Shown here: positions 15,233 to 23,893 of the stretch, one piece after another
Layout of the letters: each line of letters starts with the position of its first letter
Position numbering within the stretch: position 1 is the stretch's first letter
Notes under the pieces: generated by a model
Told to the model about the DNA's origin: nothing
The model's database searches: none
The model's input: the letters and a program-made list of their open reading frames with translations, nothing else
Translations under genes and position numbers: made by a program
NCBI GenBank assembly: GCA_000436695.1
Contig: HF992525.1
Coordinates: forward strand, 1 to 27,301
Source: Prevotella sp. CAG:1185
GTDB lineage: Bacteria > Bacteroidota > Bacteroidia > Bacteroidales > Bacteroidaceae
DNA length: 27,301 nucleotides
Direction: 5' to 3'

Positions 15233-18200
15233 TTGTTCGTATTATTATCGGGTAATAATTGTTTTCCCCACTCACCCGGCTTGCTTCCCATATATAGAGT
15301 GAGCCTTCCTCCTGCCACGATGTCGGCATGGCGTATGGCAGAATATGGGTATGGCTTGCCGTTAAGCGTCGCTTTCTGTATATATTTGTTGCGTGCCGAA
15401 AGGCCTTTTGTCTCAACAACAAACTCCACTCCCGGCTGCGGTCTCAACGTAACATAGCGCAGCAGCGGCGTATTAATCAGATAATAGTCCTGCCCTGCGT
15501 TAGGATAGAAGCCCATCATGTGGAACGCGAGCCATGAAGACATTGCGCCCGAATCATCATTTCCGGGCAGACCCACAGGGCCGTCATTATAACTGTCGGC
15601 TATTATCTTGTGTATGCGGTCAGAGCTTCGCCACGGTTTGCCAAGCCAATGATACAGACAAGGCGTGAGGAACGACGGCTCATTGTTCACATTGAAATAA
15701 CCGCGGTCGAAGAAACGGTCGAGACGGCGCTCAAAGGCAGCGGCACCACCGCACATATCTATCAAGCCCGTAACATCGTGAGGTATGCTCAGCGAATATT
15801 CCCACGATATACCTTCATAGAAGAACGTGTTCCACCAAGGTGTGTACCATGGTCCTTCCATGGTTACAGGTGTATATCTGAACTTAGGATGCTGCAACAT
15901 TGAGCGGCCAAACGGAACGGAATCGAGCCAGTTGCCTTCGGCATCGCGTGGCATTATAAATCCTTTCACACCATCATGAACATAATCAGCGCGCCAAAGA
16001 TTCTTCCAGTTTTCCGACTGCTTCATATACTTTCTGTACAAGCTGTCGCGTCCCAGTCCCTTTGCCACCTGTGCAATGGCATAATCGCAGTAAGAGTATT
16101 CAATGGTGCGGTTGCCGGCACGTGCAATGCCATAAGGAATATAGCCAAGCTGAAGATAAGGAACCAGTCCGCCACGTCCTTCAGCCTCTTCATTTCCTCC
16201 GGGAGGCATTGTCGCATCTTTCAGCATGGCGTCAAGCCCCAGTTTATAGTCAATGCCTTTAAGATGCTTAACAAAAGCGTCGGCAATCACTATCTCGGCA
16301 TTTGATCCTCCCTGAGTGCGGCCGTTACAGTTGCCGCTGCGTGCGTCGGGCATATAGCCGTCGCGCTTATATATGTCAATGAGAGAGCGAACTATGTCTG
16401 CCTGCCGGTCGGCATCAATGAGGGTTATCAATGGTGAAGACGAGCGGTAAGTGTCCCAAATGGCATAAAAGTCGTCATAATATGGCTCTGAGTCTGTCCA
16501 CAGAGGATTCTCGCCCGTGCGGTCTACAGGCATCAGCATTGTGTGGTATAATGCCGTATAGAACATCCGCTTATAAGTATCCGTTGTAGAAGGATCAATC
16601 TCTATGCGGTGAAAGAGTTTCTCCCACTGATACACCAGTTGGGCGCGCACATCATCAAACGACTTGTCGCCGATGTCGCTCAGGCAGTTCTGGCGTGCTT
16701 TCTGTGAACTGATGAACGATATTCCTACTTTCAGACAAACCGTTGTATCGCCCGGAGCAAAACTCAGCAGCGTGCCTGTCTTCTGTCCCGAATCATATTG
16801 GGCAGTGAGAGTGCTTATGCTGTCGGCCTTCCATGTGCGGGTATCAGCAAAAGGCTTGTCAGCAACAGCATAAAAATACACCGTGTAGGCACGGCCGTTG
16901 TTCCATCCGCCGCGTATGCGGCTGTAGCCTTCAACCTCGTTAGACGACAATATGCGTATCTCAGACCCAACAAACTGCTGTGCCTCACGTGCATCGGGCA
17001 CAGGACTCTCGCCGAGGAAGAAGCCTGCATCAATGAGCAGATTCTTTCTTGATGCCGAAGGATATGTAAACTTATAGAACGATGCACGGCGGGCTGTGGT
17101 TATCTCGGTCTTTATTCCCGAGCCGCTCATCGTGGCCGAATAATATCCAAGCTTTATCGTCTCTGATGAGCGATGGTCAGGATGCGACGTTCCTTTAAGT
17201 TCGCCGCTGAACGGCATTACAAGTATGTTGCCGTATTTTGGACCGCCGCCAGTTCCGCTGACATGCACCTGCGCAAAGCCGTTAACCTGTTCAGGCATTG
17301 GCAGCCATCCGCTGTTGGGATTGACAGTACAGTCGGGCGAGGGCTTAACCATGCCGAAGGGCCACGACGGACCAATGAACACGCGGCCCAGTCCTTCTGA
17401 ACCTATGCGCGGGTCGACATACTGCGACAATGGCGAACGCTTTATGCGCTCATCCTCCTGCATTGAAGAGATAATCTTGCGGAACAGTTCAGGCCTGTCA
17501 AGATTAACCATGTCCGGACGATTCTTTATCGCCTCAAGATAATCAGCCTCGCCCGAACCCTGTATAGCAGCCATAATCTTTATTCCGTGACTGTGACAAT
17601 AGCGGCGAAGCTCTTCGGTTATATTGCCCGGCGACACCTCAACATAAGACGGCCTGCACATGCGCATCCACCGCTTTATGCCGTCTATATCAGACACGTT
17701 GACCTTGACACGCATTTCGGGAGCTATTCTTACAAACTCCTTGAGCATAGCAGTATCGCCAAACCAGAAGAAACTGTTGGAAGCAAAGCCTTTCTCGCGT
17801 ACCAACCTTACAAGACTTGCAACAGAAGTGCCTGTCTTGACATCAAAAAACACATTTGCCTTACCGCGCAGAGAGTCGAGCATCTCGGCTATACGCGGAA
17901 CATGTGTGCCGGCAAACTCGGTACCAAACCATGAACCGGCGTCAAGCCGGTCGATGTCGGCAGACATCATGTCGGCTACCAGTCCGCGGCCGTTGGTCGT
18001 GCGGTTAAGCGAAGGGTCGTGCATGTTATAAAGCACTCCGTCCTTGCTCGGGCGCACGTCCACCTCAATCCATGTTGCCCCATTGTCAAGAGCAGCATAA
18101 GCCGATGCCACGGTGTTTTCAGGCGCCAGCCAGTTGGCTCCGCGATGAACAACAACCTCTATGTTATTATCCGCAACGCGGCCATTGTCGAATGCGACAA

Positions 18201-18261
18201 TGGCCACGAAAGGTAACAACATATATATCGTCAGAACAAGAATCCTAAACATATATCTCAT
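15229..18261 (-). CDS. Fusion of glycerophosphodiester phosphodiesterase domain and GH92 alpha-mannosidase
   Basis: The 1010-residue protein has an N-terminal signal or anchor (about 4-24). A GDPD domain (about 34-265) carries the full catalytic set: H39-R40 in HRG, PENT, E66 and D68 in IEVDV, DG and H81 in MHD. From about residue 278 a complete GH92 protein follows, starting YVDPRIGSEGLGRVF and PFGMVKPSPD. Its conserved E816 (in EGISWEYS) and the GNDDSG motif (900-905) are at the positions of the family's acid and base residues. GH92 enzymes are calcium-dependent, inverting exo-alpha-mannosidases, and GDPDs cleave glycerol-type phosphodiesters. One polypeptide with both suggests a phosphodiester-decorated mannose glycan, which is inference. 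The gene starts 8 bp after the SusD stop and overlaps the phosphoesterase gene by 4 bp. Linkage specificity cannot be read here. Confidence 0.9.
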   Translation of the reverse strand: MRYMFRILVLTIYMLLPFVAIVAFDNGRVADNNIEVVVHRGANWLAPENTVASAYAALDNGATWIEVDVRPSKDGVLYNMHDPSLNRTTNGRGLVADMMSADIDRLDAGSWFGTEFAGTHVPRIAEMLDSLRGKANVFFDVKTGTSVASLVRLVREKGFASNSFFWFGDTAMLKEFVRIAPEMRVKVNVSDIDGIKRWMRMCRPSYVEVSPGNITEELRRYCHSHGIKIMAAIQGSGEADYLEAIKNRPDMVNLDRPELFRKIISSMQEDERIKRSPLSQYVDPRIGSEGLGRVFIGPSWPFGMVKPSPDCTVNPNSGWLPMPEQVNGFAQVHVSGTGGGPKYGNILVMPFSGELKGTSHPDHRSSETIKLGYYSATMSGSGIKTEITTARRASFYKFTYPSASRKNLLIDAGFFLGESPVPDAREAQQFVGSEIRILSSNEVEGYSRIRGGWNNGRAYTVYFYAVADKPFADTRTWKADSISTLTAQYDSGQKTGTLLSFAPGDTTVCLKVGISFISSQKARQNCLSDIGDKSFDDVRAQLVYQWEKLFHRIEIDPSTTDTYKRMFYTALYHTMLMPVDRTGENPLWTDSEPYYDDFYAIWDTYRSSSPLITLIDADRQADIVRSLIDIYKRDGYMPDARSGNCNGRTQGGSNAEIVIADAFVKHLKGIDYKLGLDAMLKDATMPPGGNEEAEGRGGLVPYLQLGYIPYGIARAGNRTIEYSYCDYAIAQVAKGLGRDSLYRKYMKQSENWKNLWRADYVHDGVKGFIMPRDAEGNWLDSVPFGRSMLQHPKFRYTPVTMEGPWYTPWWNTFFYEGISWEYSLSIPHDVTGLIDMCGGAAAFERRLDRFFDRGYFNVNNEPSFLTPCLYHWLGKPWRSSDRIHKIIADSYNDGPVGLPGNDDSGAMSSWLAFHMMGFYPNAGQDYYLINTPLLRYVTLRPQPGVEFVVETKGLSARNKYIQKATLNGKPYPYSAIRHADIVAGGRLTLYMGSKPGEWGKQLLPDNNTNK

Positions 18262-18269
18262 TTATTTTC

Positions 18270-19919
18270 TTATTTTGTATAACCTTCATTCTGACTCCAG
18301 TTAGTGTTAGTGTTGAGAACAGATGTAGGAATAGGGAATATACGACGGAATTTCTCATTGAATCCTTCCGGATAAAGATAACGGAATCCCCAGTTGTCCT
18401 CAAACTTACCATAACGTATAAGGTCGTTGCGGCGCCAGCCTTCATCTGCAAACTCGCGTGCGCGCTCATCAAGCAGTTCGTCGAGAGTCGGGTCGGCAGT
18501 AACCAAAGGAGCGTGTACATAGGTGCGAATCTGGTTCATAAGACTCATAGGTGTGTCGCCCAGTGTAGCCTTTCCGCCGCGCAGTATGGCCTCAGCCTTC
18601 ATAAGGATGATGTCGGCATAGCGGAATATCGGCATGTCGTTGCTCTGATTGTGGCCTTCAGATGCCGTAGCATTTACATCAGGATAGAATTTGATTGAAC
18701 GTGCTCCTGCGGCGCGGCCTTTCTGATCGTTGCCCACATCGAGAGTTGACTCTCCGTTAGGACGAAGCGGAATGTCGAGCGTATAATCCATCTGCCAAGA
18801 TATAGGCTCGTCCTTGTCGGCTGCCGTATAGTCCTGGTCATAACCGTTCTTAGTGGTCTCTATTATGAACGGACGGTTTGTGCGCTTATAATTTTCCCAA
18901 TAATACTGCTTGCCGTAAAGATACTGCTCGTTGCGGTTGTCGCCCGGAAGATTAAACTTCTCGACAAACTCTCGCGGACAGCGCAGGTTTCCGGCAGGAC
19001 CTGACGGGGCAACACCAAACTGGTCTTTACCGCTGCGGCTCTTCCAGAAACGTGCATGAACCATGCCCTGTAGCGTCTCGCGGTCGAAAGGCATAACGAA
19101 CACAAAGTCTTTTATCTGCGAACCGTTGTCGGGACGGAACTTAACCATAAAACTGTCGGTAAGCGCATAGTTGCCTGAAAGGATTATGCTGTCGCACATG
19201 GCTATACAGTCGTCAATCTTCGGATTGGCTGTTTCGGGAGTATAGTCGGCCACATTGTCGGCTGTGTAGACATTCCAGTTAAGATACAGTTTTGCCAACA
19301 GAGCCTCAGCCATATATTTGGTAGCTTTGCCGTAAGTGGCTTCAGACACTTCGCTCGGCAGATAATCCTTAATGGCCTTAAGCTCGCTCTCGATAAAGCG
19401 GCAAACATCGGCGCGCTTGCTGCGGTCGGGATGAGCAGAGGCGTCATCGCCCATTATTGGCACATCGCCGAAGTTGTCCATCAACAGGAAATGATAGTAG
19501 GCTCTCATGGCGCGTACAGGAGCCATGTCGCTCTCGCTCATGCCGTCGAGCATCTTTATGGTCTTGTTACATGTGGTGATGCCTGTCATGGCTCCGTCCC
19601 ACATTGTGCTGAGCATGCCGTTGTCAGCGTTCCAGTCATGAACGGTCATCTGGCGGTAAACACCTCCGTCGTAATAGTCAGAACCCATAGACACGCCCAC
19701 AGCCTCGTCCGTTGACAGCGTCTGTGCCATCCAGTGCTGGCGGCCCATTGCCGTGCGGTAAGGATTGTATATCTCAGACGTTACGGCCTCGATTGCTTCC
19801 GGAGTGTTAGGCACTTCGGTATATTGCGACTTGACATCAACGTCAAGGTCGGTACATCCTGCTGCTGCCATTGCTGCAGCGCATGCAAATATTATTGTTT
19901 TTATATTTAATCTGTTCAT
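18270..19919 (-). CDS. SusD/RagB-family outer-membrane glycan-binding lipoprotein
   Basis: The 549-residue protein has a lipoprotein signal (lipobox AAGC, C22) followed by a SusD-type all-helical TPR fold: an N-terminal EIYNPYRTAMG helix, DNFGDVPIMGD, ADVCRFIESELKAI, MPIFRYADIILMKAEAI and the ending FREFADEGWRRNDLIR-type block (here REFADEGWRRNDLIRYG). These are hallmarks of SusD/RagB. It sits on the cell surface over the SusC transporter and captures oligosaccharide. It lies 26 bp after susC and 8 bp before the GDPD-GH92 gene, in one operon. Substrate type cannot be inferred from the fold. Confidence 0.95.
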   Translation of the reverse strand: MNRLNIKTIIFACAAAMAAAGCTDLDVDVKSQYTEVPNTPEAIEAVTSEIYNPYRTAMGRQHWMAQTLSTDEAVGVSMGSDYYDGGVYRQMTVHDWNADNGMLSTMWDGAMTGITTCNKTIKMLDGMSESDMAPVRAMRAYYHFLLMDNFGDVPIMGDDASAHPDRSKRADVCRFIESELKAIKDYLPSEVSEATYGKATKYMAEALLAKLYLNWNVYTADNVADYTPETANPKIDDCIAMCDSIILSGNYALTDSFMVKFRPDNGSQIKDFVFVMPFDRETLQGMVHARFWKSRSGKDQFGVAPSGPAGNLRCPREFVEKFNLPGDNRNEQYLYGKQYYWENYKRTNRPFIIETTKNGYDQDYTAADKDEPISWQMDYTLDIPLRPNGESTLDVGNDQKGRAAGARSIKFYPDVNATASEGHNQSNDMPIFRYADIILMKAEAILRGGKATLGDTPMSLMNQIRTYVHAPLVTADPTLDELLDERAREFADEGWRRNDLIRYGKFEDNWGFRYLYPEGFNEKFRRIFPIPTSVLNTNTNWSQNEGYTK

Positions 19920-19945
19920 CTTCTTAATGTGATATGTCGTTAATT

Positions 19946-22900
19946 TTAGAAATTTAGGTTTACTCCAAGCATGAATGTACGTGTGCGCGGATATGTGTAG
20001 CGGTTGTCTATGCCAGGGGTAAGTCCGCCGAGGTTAACCTCCGGGTCAAGGCCTGAATAGCCAGTTATTGTAAATACGTTGTTGCATGTTGCCGTCACCT
20101 TAAGGTTGCTTATCCACTTGCCTATGTTGCCAAAGTCGTAGCTCAGCGATAGAGACGAGAGTCTGAAGTAGCTTCCGTCCTCAAGATAGCGGTCAGAGAG
20201 GAAGTGAGAGTTGAAGTCGCTTGCGATGTTTTCCTCCGGGAAACTTGATATCCAGTTGCGTATGCCGGCATCGGCGATATTAGACAGACGGGCTTTAGTG
20301 CCGTTCATTATCTTGTTGCCGAAAGTGCCCTGGAAGAATGCCGTGAGCGAGAAGCGCTTATATGTCAGCGTGTTGTTCCATCCGAGTGTCAGCTTAGGCT
20401 GTGCGCTGCCCGTGCATGCGCGGTCGCTCTGTGTGGGCGACGTTGTTGTCTCGCCTGTGCGCTCGCCGGTTTCGGGGTCGTGAACATAGTAAACTGACAC
20501 GCCCTCGTCGTTATATCCTGCCCACTCCCATGTGTAGAACTGTCCTATAGGATGACCTTCCATTATTCTCTGCTGATAGCAGTTGCTCTGTCCTGCTCCG
20601 CCGAGGTCGGCCATGTCGATGTAGTCAACTGAGAACTCGCGGTTAGAAAGTTTCTCAACAACGTTCTTGTTGTGCGAAAGATTGAGTGATGTAGACCATG
20701 TGAAGTCTTTTGTCTGTACCGGCACAGCGTTGATGGTAATCTCTATACCCTTGTTGCTTATTTCGCCTACGTTGGCTGTGAGATAGTTGTAAAGATATTC
20801 AGTTGTAGAAACTGGATAGTCATAGATAAGATCCTTTGTGCGCTTGTCGTAATATTCGATGGTACCAGTCAGTCGGTTGTTGAAGAATCCGAAGTCGATA
20901 CCTACGTTGAACATACTTGTACGCTCCCATTTAAGGTCGGGGTTGGCGTTGCGCGTAGCACCTATTGTATGAACTTCCTCGCCCTTGCTGTTGGTGAACC
21001 AGCCCGTTACGCCATAAACCTGACGGGCGGTGAAGGCGTCGAATCCTAAAGAGTTGCCGCTCACACCATAGCCGATACGGAATTTGAGGTCGTCGAATAT
21101 GTTGAGCTTCTTGATAAACTCTTCCTCTGACAGGCGCCATGCTGCTGACACTGACGGGAATGTTGCCCAGCGGTTGTTTGCACCGAAGGCAGAAGAACCG
21201 TCACGGCGTACTGTTGCCTGAAAGAGGTATTTGCTGTTGTATGAATAGTTGGCACGTGCGTAGAACGAAATCATGCGCAGGGTTGACAGATTGTAGTTGC
21301 CGAGTCCGTCAACTGTTCTGTCAAGGAAGTTGGCCATGCCAAGGTTGTGGTATGTAAGGTCATCGCTGTAGAATCCGTATGCTCGCAGCTGGAATCCGTC
21401 GTTGTCGTTGTCCTCCTGCCATGAGTAACCTGCCATAAGTCCGAGCTTGTGGCCGCCCTTGAAAGTCTTGTCATAGTTGAGATATGTCTCAAGCACCTTG
21501 CTCTCGTTCTCAACGCTTGAGCGCTGTGCGCGTCCGTTCATGCCAGAAGCGAGGAGAGAGTTTGACGAGAAGTAGAGGTTGTTGTTCACCTGCTCGTTCT
21601 CGTAAGATATCATGAGGTTGTATTTCAGTCCCTTAAGTATCTCGAATCCTGCTTTTGCCGTGCCCTGTATGCGCTTCGACTTGGTGTAGTCGATGTTCTC
21701 GTTGATAAGAGCAACAGGGTTATAATATTGTGTGCGTGATGAATGTTCAAACCAGCTTCCGTCTTCGTTCTTCACCGGCGAGAACGGCAGATAATAGTTC
21801 ATGGCATCATAAACAGAAGCGCCGTCGCTATAGTCGGGCACCTGATTCTGCTCTGTTATGCTCGCATTGATGTTGAACGAAAGGTCGAGGCGGTTGTTAA
21901 GGGCCTTGGTACCGAGGAACGCGCGTCCGTTATAGCGCTGCAGGTCGGTGCCCTTAATCACTCCGTCGTTGCTGAAATAGTTAAGGCTTACGCTATATGA
22001 TGTGTTGCCTGCTCCTCCGCTTATCGCCAGGTTATGGTTGTGAGATATACCCGTGCGCTGCACTTCCTTCTGCCAGTCGGTATTATATCCCAGGTCGTCT
22101 GTCGGGTCGATAGACAGTCCGTTGTCCTGCACATAGCTGCGATACTCGTCTGCGCTCATCATGTCGAGATTCTTTGCCACACGGTCGAAAGCCACATATC
22201 CGCTGTAGCTTACCTGTGTTTTGCCTGCCTTGCCGCGCTTTGTAGTGATAAGAATAACGCCGTTGGCAGCCTTAGAACCGTAGATGGCCGTTGCCGAAGC
22301 GTCGCGCAGCACGTCGATGCTCTCGATGTCCTCGGGAGCAACGAGCGAAATGTCCATGCCGGGCACTCCGTCGATTACATAATATGGCTCCATGGCAGCG
22401 CCCTCACGCAGGGTTGACGCTCCGCGCAGGGTTATCGAAGGACTTGAGTTAGGGTCGCTGCTCGTGGTTATCTGCAGTCCGGGAACCTTGCCCTGAAGCA
22501 GCTGTGCAGGCGACTGGAACACTCCCACGTTGAGGTCTTCGCTCCTCACTGTGGTTATAGAACTGGTTACATCCTTACGGCGCATGTTGCCATAACCTAC
22601 CACAACCACTTCGTTGAGCTGGCGGTTGTCCTCTTTAAGAACGAGCGTCTGATTGTCCTTCAGTGATGAAATGAGTTTTGCGTAACCTATATAAGACACT
22701 TCAATCTTAACACCGTTACGCACTTTATTCAAGCTAAAATTTCCGTTTACGTCTGTAACTGTGCGGGTGTCTGTGCCCGGCACAATTACAGAAGCACCAA
22801 TTACAGGCACTCCGGCCTCATCAACAATCTTTCCCCTTAAAACCTCGCCTGCTGACGATTCTGTATTGTCAACAAGCGCACCCATTGTAACATTTACTCC

Positions 22901-22975
22901 TGCCTTAACGGGACTGTACCAATAACAGGCACCAAACAGACACAAAGCAAACACTGCGTTTCTTCTAAAATTCAT
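19946..22975 (-). CDS. SusC/RagA-family TonB-dependent outer-membrane transporter
   Basis: The 1009-residue protein has a signal peptide (1-25, cleaved after VKA), a carboxypeptidase-D-like regulatory domain (about 46-116), a TonB-box-like NEVVVVGYG (121-129), a plug domain (RKDVTSSITTV, GASTLREGA, YYVIDGVPG, DASATAIYGSKAANGVI) and a long beta-barrel ending in GVNLNF with a terminal phenylalanine for BAM-dependent insertion. There is no N-terminal DUF4974-interacting (STN) extension, so it is not expected to signal through an ECF sigma/anti-sigma pair. It imports oligosaccharides across the outer membrane together with SusD. It is the first gene of the operon. The promoter-like element is at 23020-23027, and ATG is at 22975. 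Confidence 0.96.
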   Translation of the reverse strand: MNFRRNAVFALCLFGACYWYSPVKAGVNVTMGALVDNTESSAGEVLRGKIVDEAGVPVIGASVIVPGTDTRTVTDVNGNFSLNKVRNGVKIEVSYIGYAKLISSLKDNQTLVLKEDNRQLNEVVVVGYGNMRRKDVTSSITTVRSEDLNVGVFQSPAQLLQGKVPGLQITTSSDPNSSPSITLRGASTLREGAAMEPYYVIDGVPGMDISLVAPEDIESIDVLRDASATAIYGSKAANGVILITTKRGKAGKTQVSYSGYVAFDRVAKNLDMMSADEYRSYVQDNGLSIDPTDDLGYNTDWQKEVQRTGISHNHNLAISGGAGNTSYSVSLNYFSNDGVIKGTDLQRYNGRAFLGTKALNNRLDLSFNINASITEQNQVPDYSDGASVYDAMNYYLPFSPVKNEDGSWFEHSSRTQYYNPVALINENIDYTKSKRIQGTAKAGFEILKGLKYNLMISYENEQVNNNLYFSSNSLLASGMNGRAQRSSVENESKVLETYLNYDKTFKGGHKLGLMAGYSWQEDNDNDGFQLRAYGFYSDDLTYHNLGMANFLDRTVDGLGNYNLSTLRMISFYARANYSYNSKYLFQATVRRDGSSAFGANNRWATFPSVSAAWRLSEEEFIKKLNIFDDLKFRIGYGVSGNSLGFDAFTARQVYGVTGWFTNSKGEEVHTIGATRNANPDLKWERTSMFNVGIDFGFFNNRLTGTIEYYDKRTKDLIYDYPVSTTEYLYNYLTANVGEISNKGIEITINAVPVQTKDFTWSTSLNLSHNKNVVEKLSNREFSVDYIDMADLGGAGQSNCYQQRIMEGHPIGQFYTWEWAGYNDEGVSVYYVHDPETGERTGETTTSPTQSDRACTGSAQPKLTLGWNNTLTYKRFSLTAFFQGTFGNKIMNGTKARLSNIADAGIRNWISSFPEENIASDFNSHFLSDRYLEDGSYFRLSSLSLSYDFGNIGKWISNLKVTATCNNVFTITGYSGLDPEVNLGGLTPGIDNRYTYPRTRTFMLGVNLNF

Positions 22976-23019
22976 CGCTTTTTCTCTAAATGTTTTTTAA
23001 TAAGAATTTCTATCTGGTG

Positions 23020-23027
23020 CAAAAGTA
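23020..23027 (-). promoter_or_regulatory. Putative -7 element for the susC operon
   Basis: The minus strand reads TACTTTTG, a perfect TAnnTTTG, 45 nt before the susC start. A TTTG at the ideal 19-nt distance is absent, so expression may depend on an activator. The distance to ATG fits a short leader of about 35 nt. Confidence 0.55.
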
Positions 23028-23318
23028 TCTTGACAATATTACAATTGGTTTTCATAGCTGTTAAGATATCTGCATTACTAAAACCATAACAAAATCATAA
23101 AATTAATTATATTTATGTTAAAATCTTGTGACATAAATTACACTATGACATGAAACATAAACAATACATGCAAAATGTCAGAAAGATAAAGAAACTAAGT
23201 AGGGCATTGTTTCATATAACATATAAATACACTTCCACTGCCATAGCCCATGAATCATTTTGCAACAATAAAGCCATTTGCGATATTTGAAAATTAAAGT
23301 CATCCGGCCGTAAAAACA

Positions 23319-23466
23319 GCCCGTTTTCGTGTGCAAATATAATCGTCTGGATATTAAGGCATTATGACCAAGCATGATGAAATGTGCAAACTTTTTTGTC
23401 CTAATTAGGACAAAAAAGCCATTATTTCAATAAAAAAACAGGTAGGTTTGCGGCATGAAAACGGGC
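23319..23466. repeat. Inverted 10-bp repeats flanking the central palindrome
   Basis: GCCCGTTTTC (23319-23328) and its exact inverse GAAAACGGGC (23457-23466) lie on either side of the 28-bp palindrome, almost symmetrically. Both are followed by further similar T/A-rich sequence, so they look like two inverted copies of one dispersed repeat. Confidence 0.5.
23391..23418. promoter_or_regulatory. Perfect 28-bp palindrome (operator candidate)
   Basis: The sequence CTTTTTTGTCCTAA is followed directly by its exact inverse, with no loop. The core GTCCTAATTAGGAC could bind a dimeric regulator. It lies 416 bp upstream of susC and about 475 bp upstream of GH31. Because arms meet without a loop and no gene ends nearby, a terminator role is less likely, although the A/T flanks would permit one. 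Confidence 0.6.
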
Positions 23467-23494
23467 CTTTTTCATGTAAAAAGTGGCCGAGTTA
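23454..23494. repeat. Repeat patch shared with the 6.6-7.0 kb spacer
   Basis: CATGAAAA (23454-23461) and TTTTCATG (23469-23476) form a small hairpin. The following AAGTGGCCGAGTTA (23481-23494) is the exact reverse complement of 6876-6889. The patch appears to be a copy of an intergenic repeat family. Confidence 0.5.
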
Positions 23495-23722
23495 TTTTAT
23501 GAAAGCATGCCTTTTGTCTGATAATGTAAATATAGTTTACCGTCGGAGTGCTTAAGACTCCTCAATAAATTCTATTTTGCAAGAAAATCCGGACAAAATC
23601 AGAATAACACTTTGACATGTATAACAGCTCACTTGATGTCACAACGCGCAGCGACGGCACAGGCCTCAACCGCGGCTGCATTTAAAGTATTGAATATTTT
23701 TCTGTTTAAAGCATCTTTTTAT

Positions 23723-23730
23723 TACTTTTG
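23723..23730 (+). promoter_or_regulatory. Putative -7 element for the GH31 gene
   Basis: TACTTTTG at 23723-23730 matches TAnnTTTG exactly, the same octamer found before susC. The -33 region (TTCTG) is a partial match. It would give a leader of about 155 nt to the preferred GH31 start, longer than usual, in which GCCCG and CGGGC can pair. Confidence 0.5.
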
Positions 23731-23893
23731 CATAAAGTTATCTGCAAAGGCCCGTAATACATTATGCCACGGCAGCGGCTGACAGGCATCGGGCTGATAA
23801 AACATATCTTGTAATATGGGATATAGCAGAAACTGCATTATGATGATATTTGCCAAAGACATGAAAAACAAATTAAATAAAAAGCACAGATAC

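Larger units (their letters stand above)
22976..23893. other. Divergent regulatory region between susC and the GH31 gene
   Basis: This 918-bp spacer has a susC -7 element (23020-23027), another minus-strand -7-like element (TATATTTG at 23334-23341), a 28-bp palindrome (23391-23418) flanked by inverted copies of GAAAACGGGC, a small repeat-rich patch (23454-23494) and a plus-strand -7 element (23723-23730). A 65-codon minus-strand frame at 23178-23375 has no recognisable domain and is not called. Confidence 0.6.

Noticed and set aside
23178..23375. A 65-codon minus-strand frame upstream of susC
   Set aside because: It lies in a repeat-containing regulatory region and its composition and lack of similarity do not support a gene.
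23816..23893. Upstream in-frame ATG as the GH31 start
   Set aside because: Starting at 23816 would place 26 polar or basic residues before the signal peptide. The start at 23894 gives a standard signal sequence, though 23861 remains possible.
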